Assembly: GCA_964399235.1 (NCBI GenBank)
Contig: CAYNQC010000002.1
Coordinates: 1-64,000, forward strand
Length of the DNA: 64,000 bases
Direction of reading: 5' to 3'
Source of the DNA: DASPPK01 sp964399235
GTDB lineage: Archaea; Thermoproteota; Bathyarchaeia; Bathyarchaeales; Bathycorpusculaceae
The position numbers and the translations under genes are program-made. Positions 23,205 through 30,824 of this stretch are shown in pieces; the stretch's first letter is position 1; every line of letters starts with the position of its first letter. The notes below the pieces were generated by a model. The model saw only the letters and a program-made list of their open reading frames with translations, ran no database searches and was not told where the DNA came from.

Positions 23205-23374
23205 CGGAAAGCTCGGGCGGGGCCAGGCATGGCCTGGGTGCGGGGAGCGCTGGATTGGCCAGGCGAGGGGTGGTTGGCAATGGAATGGTCCGGCACTGGC
23301 GTGGCAAGCGGGGGCGCGGCGCGGCATGGTGAGGTTGGGGCAGGCGGGGGCTGGGTAGGCATGGCATGGGTTTT

Positions 23375-23626
23375 ATGAGAAAGAAATTACAGTTTCCAGT
23401 TCCTCCTAAGTACGATCTGACGACAGACCCACAGGACGGCAAACGACCTTACCGGTTTTGCGTTGATGGTATCCCTATGGTGGTCTGGTTGGGCGCCAAA
23501 TTGGATGATCCCCTGGTCCGCTTGATGTTGGCCGGCGAGGAGCACCGAGGGAAGAGAGTAACCTTTGACGAGCCCCGGCAGGGTTGGCCAAAGCTTGATT
23601 CAATACCTGAGTATCATGGCAAGTGA
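23375..23626 (+). CDS. Small hypothetical protein
   Basis: 83 residues, ATG at the GGGTTTT-ATG boundary of the pentamer array. 'KRPYRFCVDGIPMVVWLGAKLDDPLVRLMLAGEEHRGKRVTFDEP' is a compact beta-rich protein. No family recognised. GGNNN units resume about five bases after its stop. Confidence 0.6.
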   Translation: MRKKLQFPVPPKYDLTTDPQDGKRPYRFCVDGIPMVVWLGAKLDDPLVRLMLAGEEHRGKRVTFDEPRQGWPKLDSIPEYHGK

Positions 23627-23631
23627 CAGGC

Positions 23632-23690
23632 TAGGCGAGGCAGGGGGAGGTCGGGGCTGGTTTGGGACGGCGTGGCTGGGTGAGGTTTTT
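23632..23690 (+). repeat. GGNNN pentamer array (d)
   Basis: Twelve pentamers in perfect phase (GGCTA-GGCGA-GGCAG, ... GGTGA-GGTTT) fill the whole gap between two genes, and the last unit runs into TTATG, the next start. Confidence 0.92.
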
Positions 23691-23867
23691 ATGCTAGTGA
23701 AGGACTTTATTAAGTTGCTGGAACAGTGCCCACAGGAGTCTGTGGTTGTGCTGGAGGATCGTGATGGCGACCAGGTTTCTGATATAGCTGTCACACTCAA
23801 AGGGCCGGCTGAGTACATCAAAAGCGATGGGCCGGTGGTGCTTATCCATATAGATTTTTCCTGGTGA
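23691..23867 (+). CDS. Small hypothetical protein (58 aa)
   Basis: 58 residues from ATG 23691, with GAGG in the last array units as ribosome site. 'VKDFIKLLEQCPQESVVVLEDRDGDQVSDIAVTL' resembles short phage proteins with a helix followed by an 'v.v..d.dG....i..v' beta pair. The TGA stop is part of a GGTGA pentamer, so the next array starts at once. Confidence 0.6.
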   Translation: MLVKDFIKLLEQCPQESVVVLEDRDGDQVSDIAVTLKGPAEYIKSDGPVVLIHIDFSW

Positions 23868-24072
23868 GGCCCGGCAAGGGATGGCAAGGGGTGGCTGGGC
23901 AAGGTTCGCCGAGGAGTGGCGCGGGCCGGGATGGGCGGGCGTGGGCGGGCGGGGTAGGGCATGCTAAGGTGGGGCCGGGATAGGCCGGGTGGGGCCTGGC
24001 AGGGCCGGGGATGGTCGGGACCGGCAGGGCCGGGGATGGGTGGGTGAGGTATGGTTTGGCATGGTTTTTATT
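23863..24072 (+). repeat. GGNNN pentamer array (e)
   Basis: About 41 pentamers without a phase slip from GGTGA (containing the stop codon) to GGTTT-TTATTTG. Short words recur (GGCCG-GGGAT, GGCAG-GGCCG), but no long unit is repeated. Confidence 0.92.
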
Positions 24073-24088
24073 TGAGGGGGAGCAAGCA

Positions 24089-24355
24089 ATGACGGACGCG
24101 ATCGGGATGTACATGAAAGATGACCGACGCCCGCAGGTTGATATCGCAGGGGGCGATCGCCGCTGTGCGAGTTGTCGGTATTGGTCTGCGACGCTATCCC
24201 GCGCTGTGGGCTCCAGGGCTGTCCAGGCCGTTTGTTTAGCGCCGGACGGGCCACACTTTGAGACGTGGTGCTTTCCAACTCAATGGTGCCCTTCCTGGGC
24301 TCCTGGTGAGCCCGTGGACACGCCGACTTTTGAGGCAATTGTGTTTCCAGGTTGA
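24089..24355 (+). CDS. Cys-rich hypothetical protein
   Basis: 88 residues from ATG 24089, GAGGGGG seven bases upstream. Cys pattern C-x2-C ('CASCRYWS'), then single Cys at 'VCLAP', 'TWCFP' and 'QWCPSW', so it may bind zinc. Similar small 'C..C.yw' proteins occur in phage early regions. Function unknown. Confidence 0.6.
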   Translation: MTDAIGMYMKDDRRPQVDIAGGDRRCASCRYWSATLSRAVGSRAVQAVCLAPDGPHFETWCFPTQWCPSWAPGEPVDTPTFEAIVFPG

Positions 24356-24536
24356 CGGTTTGGTGAGGCAAGGTTGGGCTGGGGTAGGTCCGGTATGGCC
24401 AGGCTGGGATGGGCAAGGTGAGGGAAGGAAAGGCCAGGCCAGGTTGGGCAGGGGAGGGAGAGGCTCGGGTTGGTATGGTAGGGGGAGGCGTCGGCAAGGT
24501 CAGGATGGGGCGGGCTCGGGTAGGTGTGGCGAGGTT
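24356..24536 (+). repeat. GGNNN pentamer array (f)
   Basis: About 35 pentamers, one clear one-base slip near 24493, ending GGCGA-GGTTT-TATG. Fills the whole intergenic gap. Confidence 0.9.
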
Positions 24537-24538
24537 TT

Positions 24539-24913
24539 ATGAATTACGAATCGGTTGATCCGGGTTTCAAGAGTCGGGCGGATTTTTGGGTCGGTATCGG
24601 TCCTGGGGCCGAGTGGTTGGGGTCCGTATGCCACGATGGCGGGCAATGGCAATACCCGAGTATGGGCTTGCTGCCGCTGACCAGTGAACAGGATTACCGG
24701 CAACGGGTTACAACTATCCTCCAGAACGATCCGCTGGCGAGTATGCCCTCGGATGGCTGGCCATGGCCTTGGCCAAGCTCACAGGACACAGATTTTGTAT
24801 ATTCCTGGCATGACGGATGCGTACAACTCGAAAAGCGTAATGATTGGCCAGATATGTCCGACAGGCGTTCCGCTGTTTTGGGGCCGAAGTCGGGGATTTA
24901 TGTTGTTGATTGA
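24539..24913 (+). CDS. Hypothetical protein
   Basis: 124 residues, ATG at the GAGGTTTT-ATG boundary. 'ADFWVGIGPGAEWLGSVCHDGG', 'YRQRVTTILQNDP' and 'DFVYSWHDGCVQLE' are recognisable protein segments; the middle is rich in Trp and Pro ('DGWPWPWPSSQ'). It matches no family I know. The last gene of this operon. Confidence 0.6.
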   Translation: MNYESVDPGFKSRADFWVGIGPGAEWLGSVCHDGGQWQYPSMGLLPLTSEQDYRQRVTTILQNDPLASMPSDGWPWPWPSSQDTDFVYSWHDGCVQLEKRNDWPDMSDRRSAVLGPKSGIYVVD

Positions 24914-24939
24914 GCTACGGTTTGTGGAGACAGGCTCTA

Positions 24940-25250
24940 GCCCGGCTCGGCTGGGCAGAGAAAGGGGTGGCGTGGTGTGGCTGGCTGGGGTCCGGCAGGG
25001 CTCGGCGGGCGTTGGCTTGGTAGTCAGAGGCTGGCAGTGGTAATGACTGGCTTGGCACGGCGTGGCAGGGCCAGGTGGGGACGGGCAAGGGGTGGTACGG
25101 CGGGCTCCGGCAAGGCGGGGTCAGGCAGGGATGGGCGAGGCGCGGACGGGTATGGTGCGGGGGTGTAGGGTCAGCAGAGGTTAGGTGTGGCCTGGTCGGG
25201 ACGGGTATTGGCTGGCAAGGTCTGGGCTGGCAAGGTCTGGTATGGCAATG
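24940..25250 (+). repeat. GGNNN pentamer array (g), 3' end of the early operon
   Basis: About 60 pentamers keep phase over 300 bases (CTGGG, TCCGG, CAAGG units in NNNGG notation) with a few units missing a G. It follows the last gene and ends at a terminator-like hairpin, so it would form the 3' UTR. Confidence 0.9.
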
Positions 25251-25255
25251 ATTAA

Positions 25256-25275
25256 CCCCCCCACGGATGGGGGGG
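25256..25275. terminator. GC hairpin between convergent operons
   Basis: Seven C, ACGGAT, seven G: a strong 7-bp stem in the 45-base gap between the plus-strand operon and the minus-strand operon. Plus-strand side continues CTCCGTGTTTG, with a weak T-run. Probably acts as a two-way terminator. Confidence 0.6.
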
Positions 25276-25294
25276 CTCCGTGTTTGTCTGGTTG

Positions 25295-25558
25295 CTAGGT
25301 GGTAGCGCTGGCCTTAGCATCAAGCAATTTCAAAACCCTGCACAAAACATACGCCTGACCGCCGGCAATGTGGCCATCACCGTAGATCGGATGCCCTGGA
25401 ATCTCGCCCTCCCAGTCCAGGGTGAAGGGATTTTTCCAAGCGCGGCCTAGCAGGTCGCCACCGACCTTGGAGCGCACAATCCATTCCCTGCTGTAGTAGT
25501 TGAGACTCAGGTCGAGCCCTAGCTCAGTTGCTTCGTCAATGATCGCCTTAATTTTCAT
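25295..25558 (-). CDS. Small hypothetical protein
   Basis: 87 residues, GGAGA upstream of the ATG. 'KAIIDEATELGLDLSLNYYSREWIVRSKVGG', then a Gly/Pro-rich middle and a helix 'AYVLCRVLKLLDAKAS'. Overlaps the next upstream gene by 4 bases. No known family. Confidence 0.6.
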   Translation of the reverse strand: MKIKAIIDEATELGLDLSLNYYSREWIVRSKVGGDLLGRAWKNPFTLDWEGEIPGHPIYGDGHIAGGQAYVLCRVLKLLDAKASATT

Positions 25559-25755
25559 ACATGTCTCCGAATGGCCAAGTGGGCCTCGTCAATGTTCTCT
25601 TGGGGGCAGCCTTCCAGGTCCGGCAGCACTTCTTCGAGTGCTTCCAGGATGGTTTCGCTGTAGCGGGGGCTGTCCAGGTCTACCAGGCTGTTGCAGGCCA
25701 GGTCTGAACGTCCGCGCCGACGGCGCCCGGGGGGTGCATAGGGGTCTTCGTTCAT
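25555..25755 (-). CDS. Small hypothetical protein
   Basis: 66 residues; basic patch 'GRRRRGRSD' near the N-terminus, then an acidic helix 'SETILEALEEVLPDLEG'. Overlaps both neighbours by 4 bases. No known family. Confidence 0.55.
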   Translation of the reverse strand: MNEDPYAPPGRRRRGRSDLACNSLVDLDSPRYSETILEALEEVLPDLEGCPQENIDEAHLAIRRHV

Positions 25756-26048
25756 AACTTATCCAACCTTTCCAGAGGCTCGACAGGGGTTTCGGCATCC
25801 TTGATGGCTGTCCAGGCAGCATCAAATAGCTCGGCTGGCATCTCGTCTGTGCGCTCCCCCCACCATTCCATAATCCCGCGCAAGGCATTCAATAGGGGTG
25901 ATATGTCTCTGGCGAAGTAGTGGATACACTCCAGGCGCAGCTCAGTGCGATGGGTCTCATTCAGGCGGTCCCAAAGCCTTTTTCCGATAGCATGGAACTC
26001 CCGCACCTTTTCGTCTGGGTCTGGTGAAAAATAGATCTTGTATTTCAT
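25752..26048 (-). CDS. Hypothetical protein (MKYxxYF family)
   Basis: 98 residues from ATG 26048, with GGAG upstream. N-terminus 'KYKIYFSPDPDEKVREF' resembles the starts of the proteins at 26486 and 27056 in the same operon, the rest is helical ('LWDRLNETHRTELRLECIHYFAR'). Possibly a diverged member of that small family. Function unknown. Confidence 0.55.
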   Translation of the reverse strand: MKYKIYFSPDPDEKVREFHAIGKRLWDRLNETHRTELRLECIHYFARDISPLLNALRGIMEWWGERTDEMPAELFDAAWTAIKDAETPVEPLERLDKL

Positions 26049-26121
26049 GTTGTTACGCTCCGCTAAGGGCTCGAAATTGAGCCAATCGGTAGCCAGCGCA
26101 CTGACTACCTGTTGGGTCAAC

Positions 26122-26238
26122 TCAGTACTTCCAATAAGTCCAGGCCTTGCCGCGCATCTTCCTGGTTAGATGTGGATTGGCAAACCCCCCTTCCGCGTAC
26201 CAGGCTTTGCGTGACATTCGCTGCCATCCAGTTCTCAT
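26122..26238 (-). CDS. Very small basic protein (38 aa)
   Basis: 38 residues, ATG 26238 with AAGGAG seven bases before it, the same ribosome site as the rest of the operon. Reads 'QRMSRKAWYAEGGFANPHLTRKMRG', very rich in Lys, Arg and Trp. No other frame uses this 120-base gap. Confidence 0.5.
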   Translation of the reverse strand: MRTGWQRMSRKAWYAEGGFANPHLTRKMRGKAWTYWKY

Positions 26239-26241
26239 GAC

Positions 26242-26481
26242 TTACTCCTTGGGTGGTGAGGGCAAGTCTGCCCAGTGGGTGACTCGGGTGGTGATGTCCC
26301 AGCGCTCGCTGTCGGCGGTGTACCAGCAGCAAGGAAAGTCGGAATCAACTTCCTCGTAGGTGGCGACGATCATCTTCTCGGTGCCTGCCAGGTAAACCAG
26401 TACCGGCCTGCTGGCGGGCCAGAAATACTCACTGCAGAACATTTGCGGCGGATCAGTTGCTGCGATATGCCAGATAGTCAT
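26242..26481 (-). CDS. Small hypothetical protein
   Basis: 79 residues, AAGGAG site upstream. 'IWHIAATDPPQMFCSEYFWPASRPVLVYLAGTEKMIVATYEEVDSD' looks like a small beta protein; ends Pro-rich. Members of this kind are found in phage early regions without assigned function. Confidence 0.6.
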   Translation of the reverse strand: MTIWHIAATDPPQMFCSEYFWPASRPVLVYLAGTEKMIVATYEEVDSDFPCCWYTADSERWDITTRVTHWADLPSPPKE

Positions 26482-26485
26482 GGGG

Positions 26486-26863
26486 TTACTCCTTCACCAT
26501 GAAGATTATTGCGCGGGCCTCGGCAACCAGATGCTCAGGGAGGGCTTCACCATAGCCGGTGATGATCTTCTCCAGGCAGTCGAGAAAGGCCGGGGCATAG
26601 GGGCGTAAGCGCTCTTCAGGGGATAGCCACCCTACATGCTCACGCTTGGCTGGCTGGGTGCGGCCTTCGGTAACGCTCCAGATACTGATCCGGTTCACTT
26701 CCAGGCCGCCGGACGTGTCAAAGTCAAGCTGACTTGACTGGTCAGGGGCATAGATCATATCAAGGGCGATCGCTAGGGCGGCGGCTGGGTTATCAGCGTG
26801 GATAACCTCGGCGGCCTGCCCCACATTGGCATCAAAATAAGCTTGGTATTTCATGGGGTTCAT
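26486..26863 (-). CDS. Hypothetical protein, paralogue of 27056-27415
   Basis: 125 residues from ATG 26863 (ATG 26854 also possible and would align with the paralogue). Shares with the neighbour at 27056 the start 'MKY..YF.ANVGQA...I.ADNP..A', an acidic centre and a C-terminal 'L.AEA...I' helix. The pair most likely arose by tandem duplication. The N-terminal strand-helix suggests a small alpha/beta fold. Function unknown. Confidence 0.65.
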   Translation of the reverse strand: MNPMKYQAYFDANVGQAAEVIHADNPAAALAIALDMIYAPDQSSQLDFDTSGGLEVNRISIWSVTEGRTQPAKREHVGWLSPEERLRPYAPAFLDCLEKIITGYGEALPEHLVAEARAIIFMVKE

Positions 26864-26865
26864 CC

Positions 26866-27063
26866 TTACTCCTTGATTTGTGGGAATGCGCTGCGCAGGT
26901 AGCGGATCAGGGCGGTGGCGACCTCTTCATCCAGGTAGATGTAGTGGGTGCCATTCTCGCGCTCGGTCCACATGCACAGATCACCTCGGGCGGCGTTGAT
27001 ATACACCCCATCACCCAGATAGGTAGGTGGTGCTGGTACTTGGTTCTCGGTCATGTCATTCAC
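26866..27063 (-). CDS. Small hypothetical protein
   Basis: 65 residues between the two paralogues. 'YLGDGVYINAARGDLCMWTERENGTHYIYLDEEVATALIRYLR' is a typical small phage protein pattern ('YLGDGVY....g..i.l.t.......i.L...v...L..fl'). Function unknown. Confidence 0.65.
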   Translation of the reverse strand: MNDMTENQVPAPPTYLGDGVYINAARGDLCMWTERENGTHYIYLDEEVATALIRYLRSAFPQIKE

Positions 27064-27415
27064 CTTGAGTGAGTAAGCCGATCAGCGTCTTGGCCTCAGC
27101 GATTAAGTAGGCGGGCAGGGGCATGGTGGGGGAATACTCGTCAATGACGTTGGTCACCCACTCAAGTAGCAGAGGCGCGCTTTGGCGTAGTAGCTCGTCC
27201 GGGTTCACCCACTCGGCAGCATGCTGCCCATTGGCATCGAATACGGTGATGACATTGGTTTCCGCGTGGTCGCTGTCGTCAAAATCCATCTCATATTCAA
27301 CCATGTCATCAAGGGCAAGCTGACGGGCAGCAAGGATAGCCAGCTCGGGGTTGTCGGCTTCGATCTCATCGCTGGCTTGCCCGACGTTGGCCTGAAAATA
27401 AACGGTGTACTTCAT
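27056..27415 (-). CDS. Hypothetical protein, paralogue of 26486-26863
   Basis: 119 residues from ATG 27415, preceded by AAGGAGTAACCCC. See the paralogue for shared elements; here the middle reads 'YEMDFDDSDHAETNVITVFDANGQHAAEWVNPDELLR'. Downstream gene overlaps by 8 bases. Function unknown. Confidence 0.65.
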   Translation of the reverse strand: MKYTVYFQANVGQASDEIEADNPELAILAARQLALDDMVEYEMDFDDSDHAETNVITVFDANGQHAAEWVNPDELLRQSAPLLLEWVTNVIDEYSPTMPLPAYLIAEAKTLIGLLTQGE

Positions 27416-27456
27416 GGGGTTACTCCTTACTAGGTCAGGGCTCAATTGTCCTGCCA

Positions 27457-27484
27457 ATGCCCCCCAGCGGGTGGTGAGGGGCAT
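27457..27484. other. Intergenic GC stem-loop
   Basis: ATGCCCC and GGGGCAT enclose a 14-base loop in the gap between the DUF932 gene and the next. No T-run follows on the minus strand, so it is more likely a processing or stability element than a terminator. Confidence 0.5.
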
Positions 27485-27495
27485 GGACTGTGCAA

Positions 27496-28302
27496 CTAGG
27501 CGGCTTTAAGTTCGGCCATTTTTTCGGTCATGGTCCAGAGGGCGCGGTTCAGGCTGACGGTAGCGTCCACGGCCTTGATGGCACGAGTATGGGTGCGCTG
27601 GCCATTGGCGTTGAGCCCTCGAATACCACCCTTCATCAGGTTTTCCTGCAACTTCTGAAAGGTGACCCACAGGCTATTGTCGCGGTCCTCGCGGCGGCGA
27701 ACACTCAGCAGGCTGGCGGGCTCAATCGGGGCCTTATCACCCCAGCGCAATTCCACGGCGGCCTCAGCCATAACGGTCTGTTCTTGGTGCGTCAGTTGCA
27801 GTGCCTGAAAGTTGTCTACCTGAGCAGCAATGCGGGGCAAGTCATGGACCACCTCGCAAGTACCCTCGATAACAGCCTGCTCGGCGTTACCTGCATGGCG
27901 GCGGCGCACCTGCCCAAGGTCGCAGGACTGCACGATCAGGCCGTTAAGACACACGATGCGGAACAGGCCAGCATAAAATTGGTAGCTACCAACACCATCA
28001 TGGCTGTTTACCAGCACCAACTCGGGGATACTGTCGCCGACCATTGGGAGTTCCATGGTGTTGCGGAAGCGCACAATGTGCTTGGTGAATTCTCTGCGAT
28101 CCGCTAGGCGGGTATTGGACTGCTGGGCAGTCACAGGTTGCCAGCCCAGGTCCTGCAGGCACTCCATCATCTCAAGGGTGGAGATGAACTTGTAGCGGCC
28201 ACTGGTACGCTCATGGGCATGGTCAGCGAATACGCTGGGGGCGTAGCGCTGCATGGCATTCATGTCCAGAGGGCGAAAAGAAGTGTGGGATTGCATGTAC
28301 AT
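27496..28302 (-). CDS. DUF932 family protein
   Basis: 268 residues from ATG 28302. Shows the DUF932 order: 'HERTSGRYKFISTLEMMECLQDLGW', 'EFTKHIVRFRN', 'PELVLVNSHDGVGSYQFYAGLFRIVCLNGLIV'. This family is common in phages and plasmids (YfjQ/YafZ-like) and has no fixed biochemical role; some members have been linked to anti-defence islands. The C-terminal 80 residues are basic and helical. Largest recognised protein in this operon. Confidence 0.85.
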   Translation of the reverse strand: MYMQSHTSFRPLDMNAMQRYAPSVFADHAHERTSGRYKFISTLEMMECLQDLGWQPVTAQQSNTRLADRREFTKHIVRFRNTMELPMVGDSIPELVLVNSHDGVGSYQFYAGLFRIVCLNGLIVQSCDLGQVRRRHAGNAEQAVIEGTCEVVHDLPRIAAQVDNFQALQLTHQEQTVMAEAAVELRWGDKAPIEPASLLSVRRREDRDNSLWVTFQKLQENLMKGGIRGLNANGQRTHTRAIKAVDATVSLNRALWTMTEKMAELKAA

Positions 28303-28321
28303 GGTAAATCCTCGGGTTGGT

Positions 28322-28340
28322 CCAGGGGCCGATCCCCTGG
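28322..28340. other. Intergenic GC stem-loop
   Basis: CCAGGGG-CCGAT-CCCCTGG, a perfect 7-bp stem in the 80-base gap upstream of the DUF932 gene. Same style as the hairpins at 27457, 29470, 30513 and 31291. Confidence 0.55.
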
Positions 28341-28385
28341 GGTGCAAACAACTTAACAAAGGGCGATTCAATTGTAAACAGAAAT

Positions 28386-29438
28386 TTACACAGTTTCCGA
28401 AACTTTCTGCTTAACGCCAAACAATTCAGCTACTTGCGACAGGTAGTTGACATAGTACCGACAAGCTTCTGGGACCTCGGCCAGGTAATCGAAAAACAGT
28501 TGCACAGGGTATTTGCCCGCCGGGTCGAAACCCGCTTTTTGGCAGAACATCAGCACGCCGGACTTGCAGAATTTCAGCTCCCGAACAGTAGCCATTGACA
28601 CCACTGGGCCGGTGTAGTCCTGCATGGCGGCCTTGGTATCTCTGGCCAGGGTATAGTTGCGGATAGCCTCAAGCCTGGTCGCGCCCCTGGCCATGATATC
28701 GCTACCAACCACGGCATAATCCACGGGCGGAATCAGCGGCTGGCTGTCCAGCTCCAGGGTGCGGATGTACACGCTCACCACCTCTTCAGGGCTGGTGCAT
28801 AGCGTGGTGGTGCTGACGCGCTCCACCCCATAGACAGAATGCCCCTGTATCCTGCGCAGCTTGCTTGACCGGCAGGTCACCGGCACCACGATGCCACTCT
28901 GCACTACGGCATTCATGATGACATTCCTGCCCCAGTGTTCGACCACAACATCCTTGATCTCGATCGCTTTAGTGCTGGGGTTCCAGCGCCGTATGCGCAC
29001 TGCCCTTTCCTTGACTATGGCTTTGGTGGCGTAGTAGGAGCGGTCCAGGCTCGCGTCCTGCCATGGCCATACCCACCATGAACCTACCTTGGCCACGGCC
29101 GGGTCATCGACTCGCAGTTGATGGAGCGGGATGATTTTAATCCTGGCCTCAGCGTTCTCGGTCGGCTTGAAGCCGAGGGCTCGCAGTGGATACCCGGCGG
29201 CAGCATCGCGCTTGCTGGCCTCATAATCGGCTTTCCCGGCGCTAATCTGCCAGGGGCCACGAAGGTAGCGGCAATCACTCTGCATGTTGGTGGCGTGGGC
29301 TGAGGCGGTCTCGTGCAGCAATTTATTGATGAGCTTTAGCTCCGTGATGCCACGCTTGCCACGAGGGCAGTTGAGGACAGCCAGCAGCGCACCGCCTAGC
29401 AGCGCATCAGTACGGGCATAGGTTGGCGTGAACTTCAT
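28386..29438 (-). CDS. Hypothetical protein (350 aa)
   Basis: 350 residues, AAGGAGTA before the ATG. N-terminus 'FTPTYARTDALLGGALLAVLNCPRGKRG', a middle beta-rich region ('HWGRNVIMNAVVQSGIVVPVTCRSSKLRRIQGHSVYG') and a helical C-terminus. No motif I can name. It is the second-largest gene of the minus-strand early cluster and overlaps none of its neighbours. A function linked to host takeover is possible but not shown. Confidence 0.65.
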   Translation of the reverse strand: MKFTPTYARTDALLGGALLAVLNCPRGKRGITELKLINKLLHETASAHATNMQSDCRYLRGPWQISAGKADYEASKRDAAAGYPLRALGFKPTENAEARIKIIPLHQLRVDDPAVAKVGSWWVWPWQDASLDRSYYATKAIVKERAVRIRRWNPSTKAIEIKDVVVEHWGRNVIMNAVVQSGIVVPVTCRSSKLRRIQGHSVYGVERVSTTTLCTSPEEVVSVYIRTLELDSQPLIPPVDYAVVGSDIMARGATRLEAIRNYTLARDTKAAMQDYTGPVVSMATVRELKFCKSGVLMFCQKAGFDPAGKYPVQLFFDYLAEVPEACRYYVNYLSQVAELFGVKQKVSETV

Positions 29439-29469
29439 CAGGGTACTCCTTGGTTGTGTGGGTCCGTGG

Positions 29470-29493
29470 GAGCCCCCCCAGGGCGAGGGGCTC
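29470..29493. other. Intergenic GC stem-loop
   Basis: GAGCCCC and GGGGCTC separated by 10 bases, in the gap between two minus-strand genes. No T-run. Confidence 0.5.
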
Positions 29494-29501
29494 GGGCCGA
29501 C

Positions 29502-29780
29502 CTACGCAGTCATACCGGTTTGCCGGCGAAGTGGCTCCAGGGCCTCAAAGGTGGTGGCAACCTCCGGGGCTCGATCGATCGCCCATATCAGGCACTCCTC
29601 GCGGCTGGCAGTAATCCAGGCTGTCCCGGCGGCACCATGCCAGCCCCGAGCATTCTCGTAGACCACGGTGAGCAGCAGATTGGTGTTGGCATCGCGCAGT
29701 TGGTAAACCGGGCTGTTGACCCCATTCACGGACACGTCAGCAGGGGCGACAGTCAGGGTATAGTTCTCAGGTTTGAACAT
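29502..29780 (-). CDS. Small hypothetical protein
   Basis: 92 residues from ATG 29780 with GAGGAG seven bases before it. Beta-rich N-terminal half ('YTLTVAPADVSVNGVNSPVYQLRDANTNLLLTVVYENARG'), helical end. No family recognised. Confidence 0.6.
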   Translation of the reverse strand: MFKPENYTLTVAPADVSVNGVNSPVYQLRDANTNLLLTVVYENARGWHGAAGTAWITASREECLIWAIDRAPEVATTFEALEPLRRQTGMTA

Positions 29781-29790
29781 GTCAGACTCC

Positions 29791-30030
29791 TCAAGGGCAG
29801 GGGTGGCTGGTGAGTACGGCGACCCAGTCATGGAGACTGTCCAGCCGGAACAGATACACAGGCTCTCCGGGATGGTTGCGCAACATGCTGTCCAGGCGCG
29901 TCATAGTCATGGGTACACCATCGACAGTCAGGTATCCTTCCTGGTACCTCCTGACAGCAAGGTCGAGACGCTCCAAAGAGACCACCAGAGGGCGAGTTAT
30001 AGCGGACACCAGCATTGCGGTATTAGTCAT
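29791..30030 (-). CDS. Small hypothetical protein
   Basis: 79 residues from ATG 30030, which overlaps the preceding stop region. 'LVVSLERLDLAVRRYQEGYLTVDGVPMTMTRLDSML' suggests a helix then a small beta unit. No known family. Confidence 0.55.
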   Translation of the reverse strand: MTNTAMLVSAITRPLVVSLERLDLAVRRYQEGYLTVDGVPMTMTRLDSMLRNHPGEPVYLFRLDSLHDWVAVLTSHPCP

Positions 30031-30265
30031 AGTCAATCACCCATTTATCATCGATTTTTTCGATCAGCAACGGACACCAATCGGGAACCACTTCAGCATT
30101 CTCGATGCTGGGCGGGTCGGCCAGGGTCGGGTCCAGGTCGCAGTGATTGGGAACATCCGGGGCATGCGCTAGCTCAAAACCCTCAGCGAAGTGCGGGCAG
30201 TCAAGGCAGCGCGTCACGATGTACCCTGGAATGGTCTTGGGCGGTATCTTGGCGCTGTTAGCCAT
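30023..30265 (-). CDS. Cys-containing small protein
   Basis: 80 residues from ATG 30265. Cys pattern C-x2-C ('RCLDCPHF'), then 'NHCDLD' and 'DWCPLL' resembles small zinc-binding phage proteins with a 'C..C.......C.......CPL' arrangement. Function unknown. Confidence 0.6.
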   Translation of the reverse strand: MANSAKIPPKTIPGYIVTRCLDCPHFAEGFELAHAPDVPNHCDLDPTLADPPSIENAEVVPDWCPLLIEKIDDKWVIDYD

Positions 30266-30494
30266 GCTTGCGCTTCCTGGGTGCGGGCACAGTAGCGACA
30301 TCAAGGCAATCGCCCATCTCATCACCATCTTTGTAAATTTCGACAGATACCCCACCCTCGGCATGGCGGATGTACACAGAATAGGGGCCGACCGTCACCC
30401 AGCATGATTCCTTGACCAGGACGTAATCACAGCCACTGCTACCCGTGGGCTCAAGGGCGTCGGGGTCAGCCATGTAATCGAATGCGCTTTCCAT
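30258..30494 (-). CDS. Small hypothetical protein
   Basis: 78 residues. 'DYVLVKESCWVTVGPYSVYIRHAEGGVSVEIYKDGDE' is a small beta-sheet protein with common phage 'WvtvG.ysV.I......v.v.iy.' pattern; basic C-terminus. Overlaps the next gene start. Confidence 0.6.
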   Translation of the reverse strand: MESAFDYMADPDALEPTGSSGCDYVLVKESCWVTVGPYSVYIRHAEGGVSVEIYKDGDEMGDCLDVATVPAPRKRKHG

Positions 30495-30512
30495 AGAAAA
30501 ATCCTCACGTTA

Positions 30513-30527
30513 TGCCCTGGACCAGGG
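30513..30527. other. Intergenic GC stem-loop
   Basis: GCCCTG-GAC-CAGGGC, a compact hairpin in the 85-base gap between two minus-strand genes. Confidence 0.4.
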
Positions 30528-30578
30528 CGGGTAGTAGGTCCATACATGCCCCCCAAGTGAGAGGCATGACTAGGCCGA

Positions 30579-30824
30579 CTAAAGCAGAACCTTGTGCAAC
30601 TTCAGCAACACGGACCAGCCTGCAGTCGATGTTGGGTCATACAGTCGTACCGGCTCAAACCCGCGCAAAGCTTGTTCCAGGCTGGCAGGGTGCACATACC
30701 CACCGCCCATGAATTCCAGGTCGCGGGAGCAGTACCAGGCAATAGTCGCGGGCAACTTGGCCAGGTACGTGTCACTGTCTGGGGTAGTGATTGATACCAG
30801 CTCCACCGGGGTGAGTTGTCTCAT
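30579..30824 (-). CDS. Small hypothetical protein
   Basis: 81 residues from ATG 30824, overlapping the upstream stop (ATGA). 'TPVELVSITTPDSDTYLAKLPATIAWYCSRDLEFMGGGYVHPASLEQALRGF'. No known motif. Confidence 0.55.
   Translation of the reverse strand: MRQLTPVELVSITTPDSDTYLAKLPATIAWYCSRDLEFMGGGYVHPASLEQALRGFEPVRLYDPTSTAGWSVLLKLHKVLL

Larger units (their letters stand above)
22564..23374 (+). repeat. GGNNN pentamer array (c), 0.8 kb, with four hairpin slots
   Basis: The longest gene-free stretch of this operon. It is made of some 130 GGNNN pentamers, mostly in phase with rare one-base slips, interrupted at 22734, 22884, 23011 and 23182 by hairpins, each preceded by GGG(C/T)TTTTC. Ends GGCAT-GGGTT-TT-ATG at the next gene. 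No believable protein frame; long frames on either strand here are products of the repeat. Confidence 0.9.

Noticed and set aside
22603..23442. Long Pro/Ala/Arg-rich frames on both strands across the pentamer array
   Set aside because: They come from the lack of stops in GGNNN repeats; composition is low-complexity and no ribosome site is present.
20401..25250. CRISPR array or diversity-generating retroelement
   Set aside because: No long identical repeats with unique spacers, no cas genes, no reverse transcriptase and no template/variable repeat pair; the unit is five bases.
27490..28107. 205-codon plus-strand frame
   Set aside because: Antisense to the recognised DUF932 gene, with no motif of its own.
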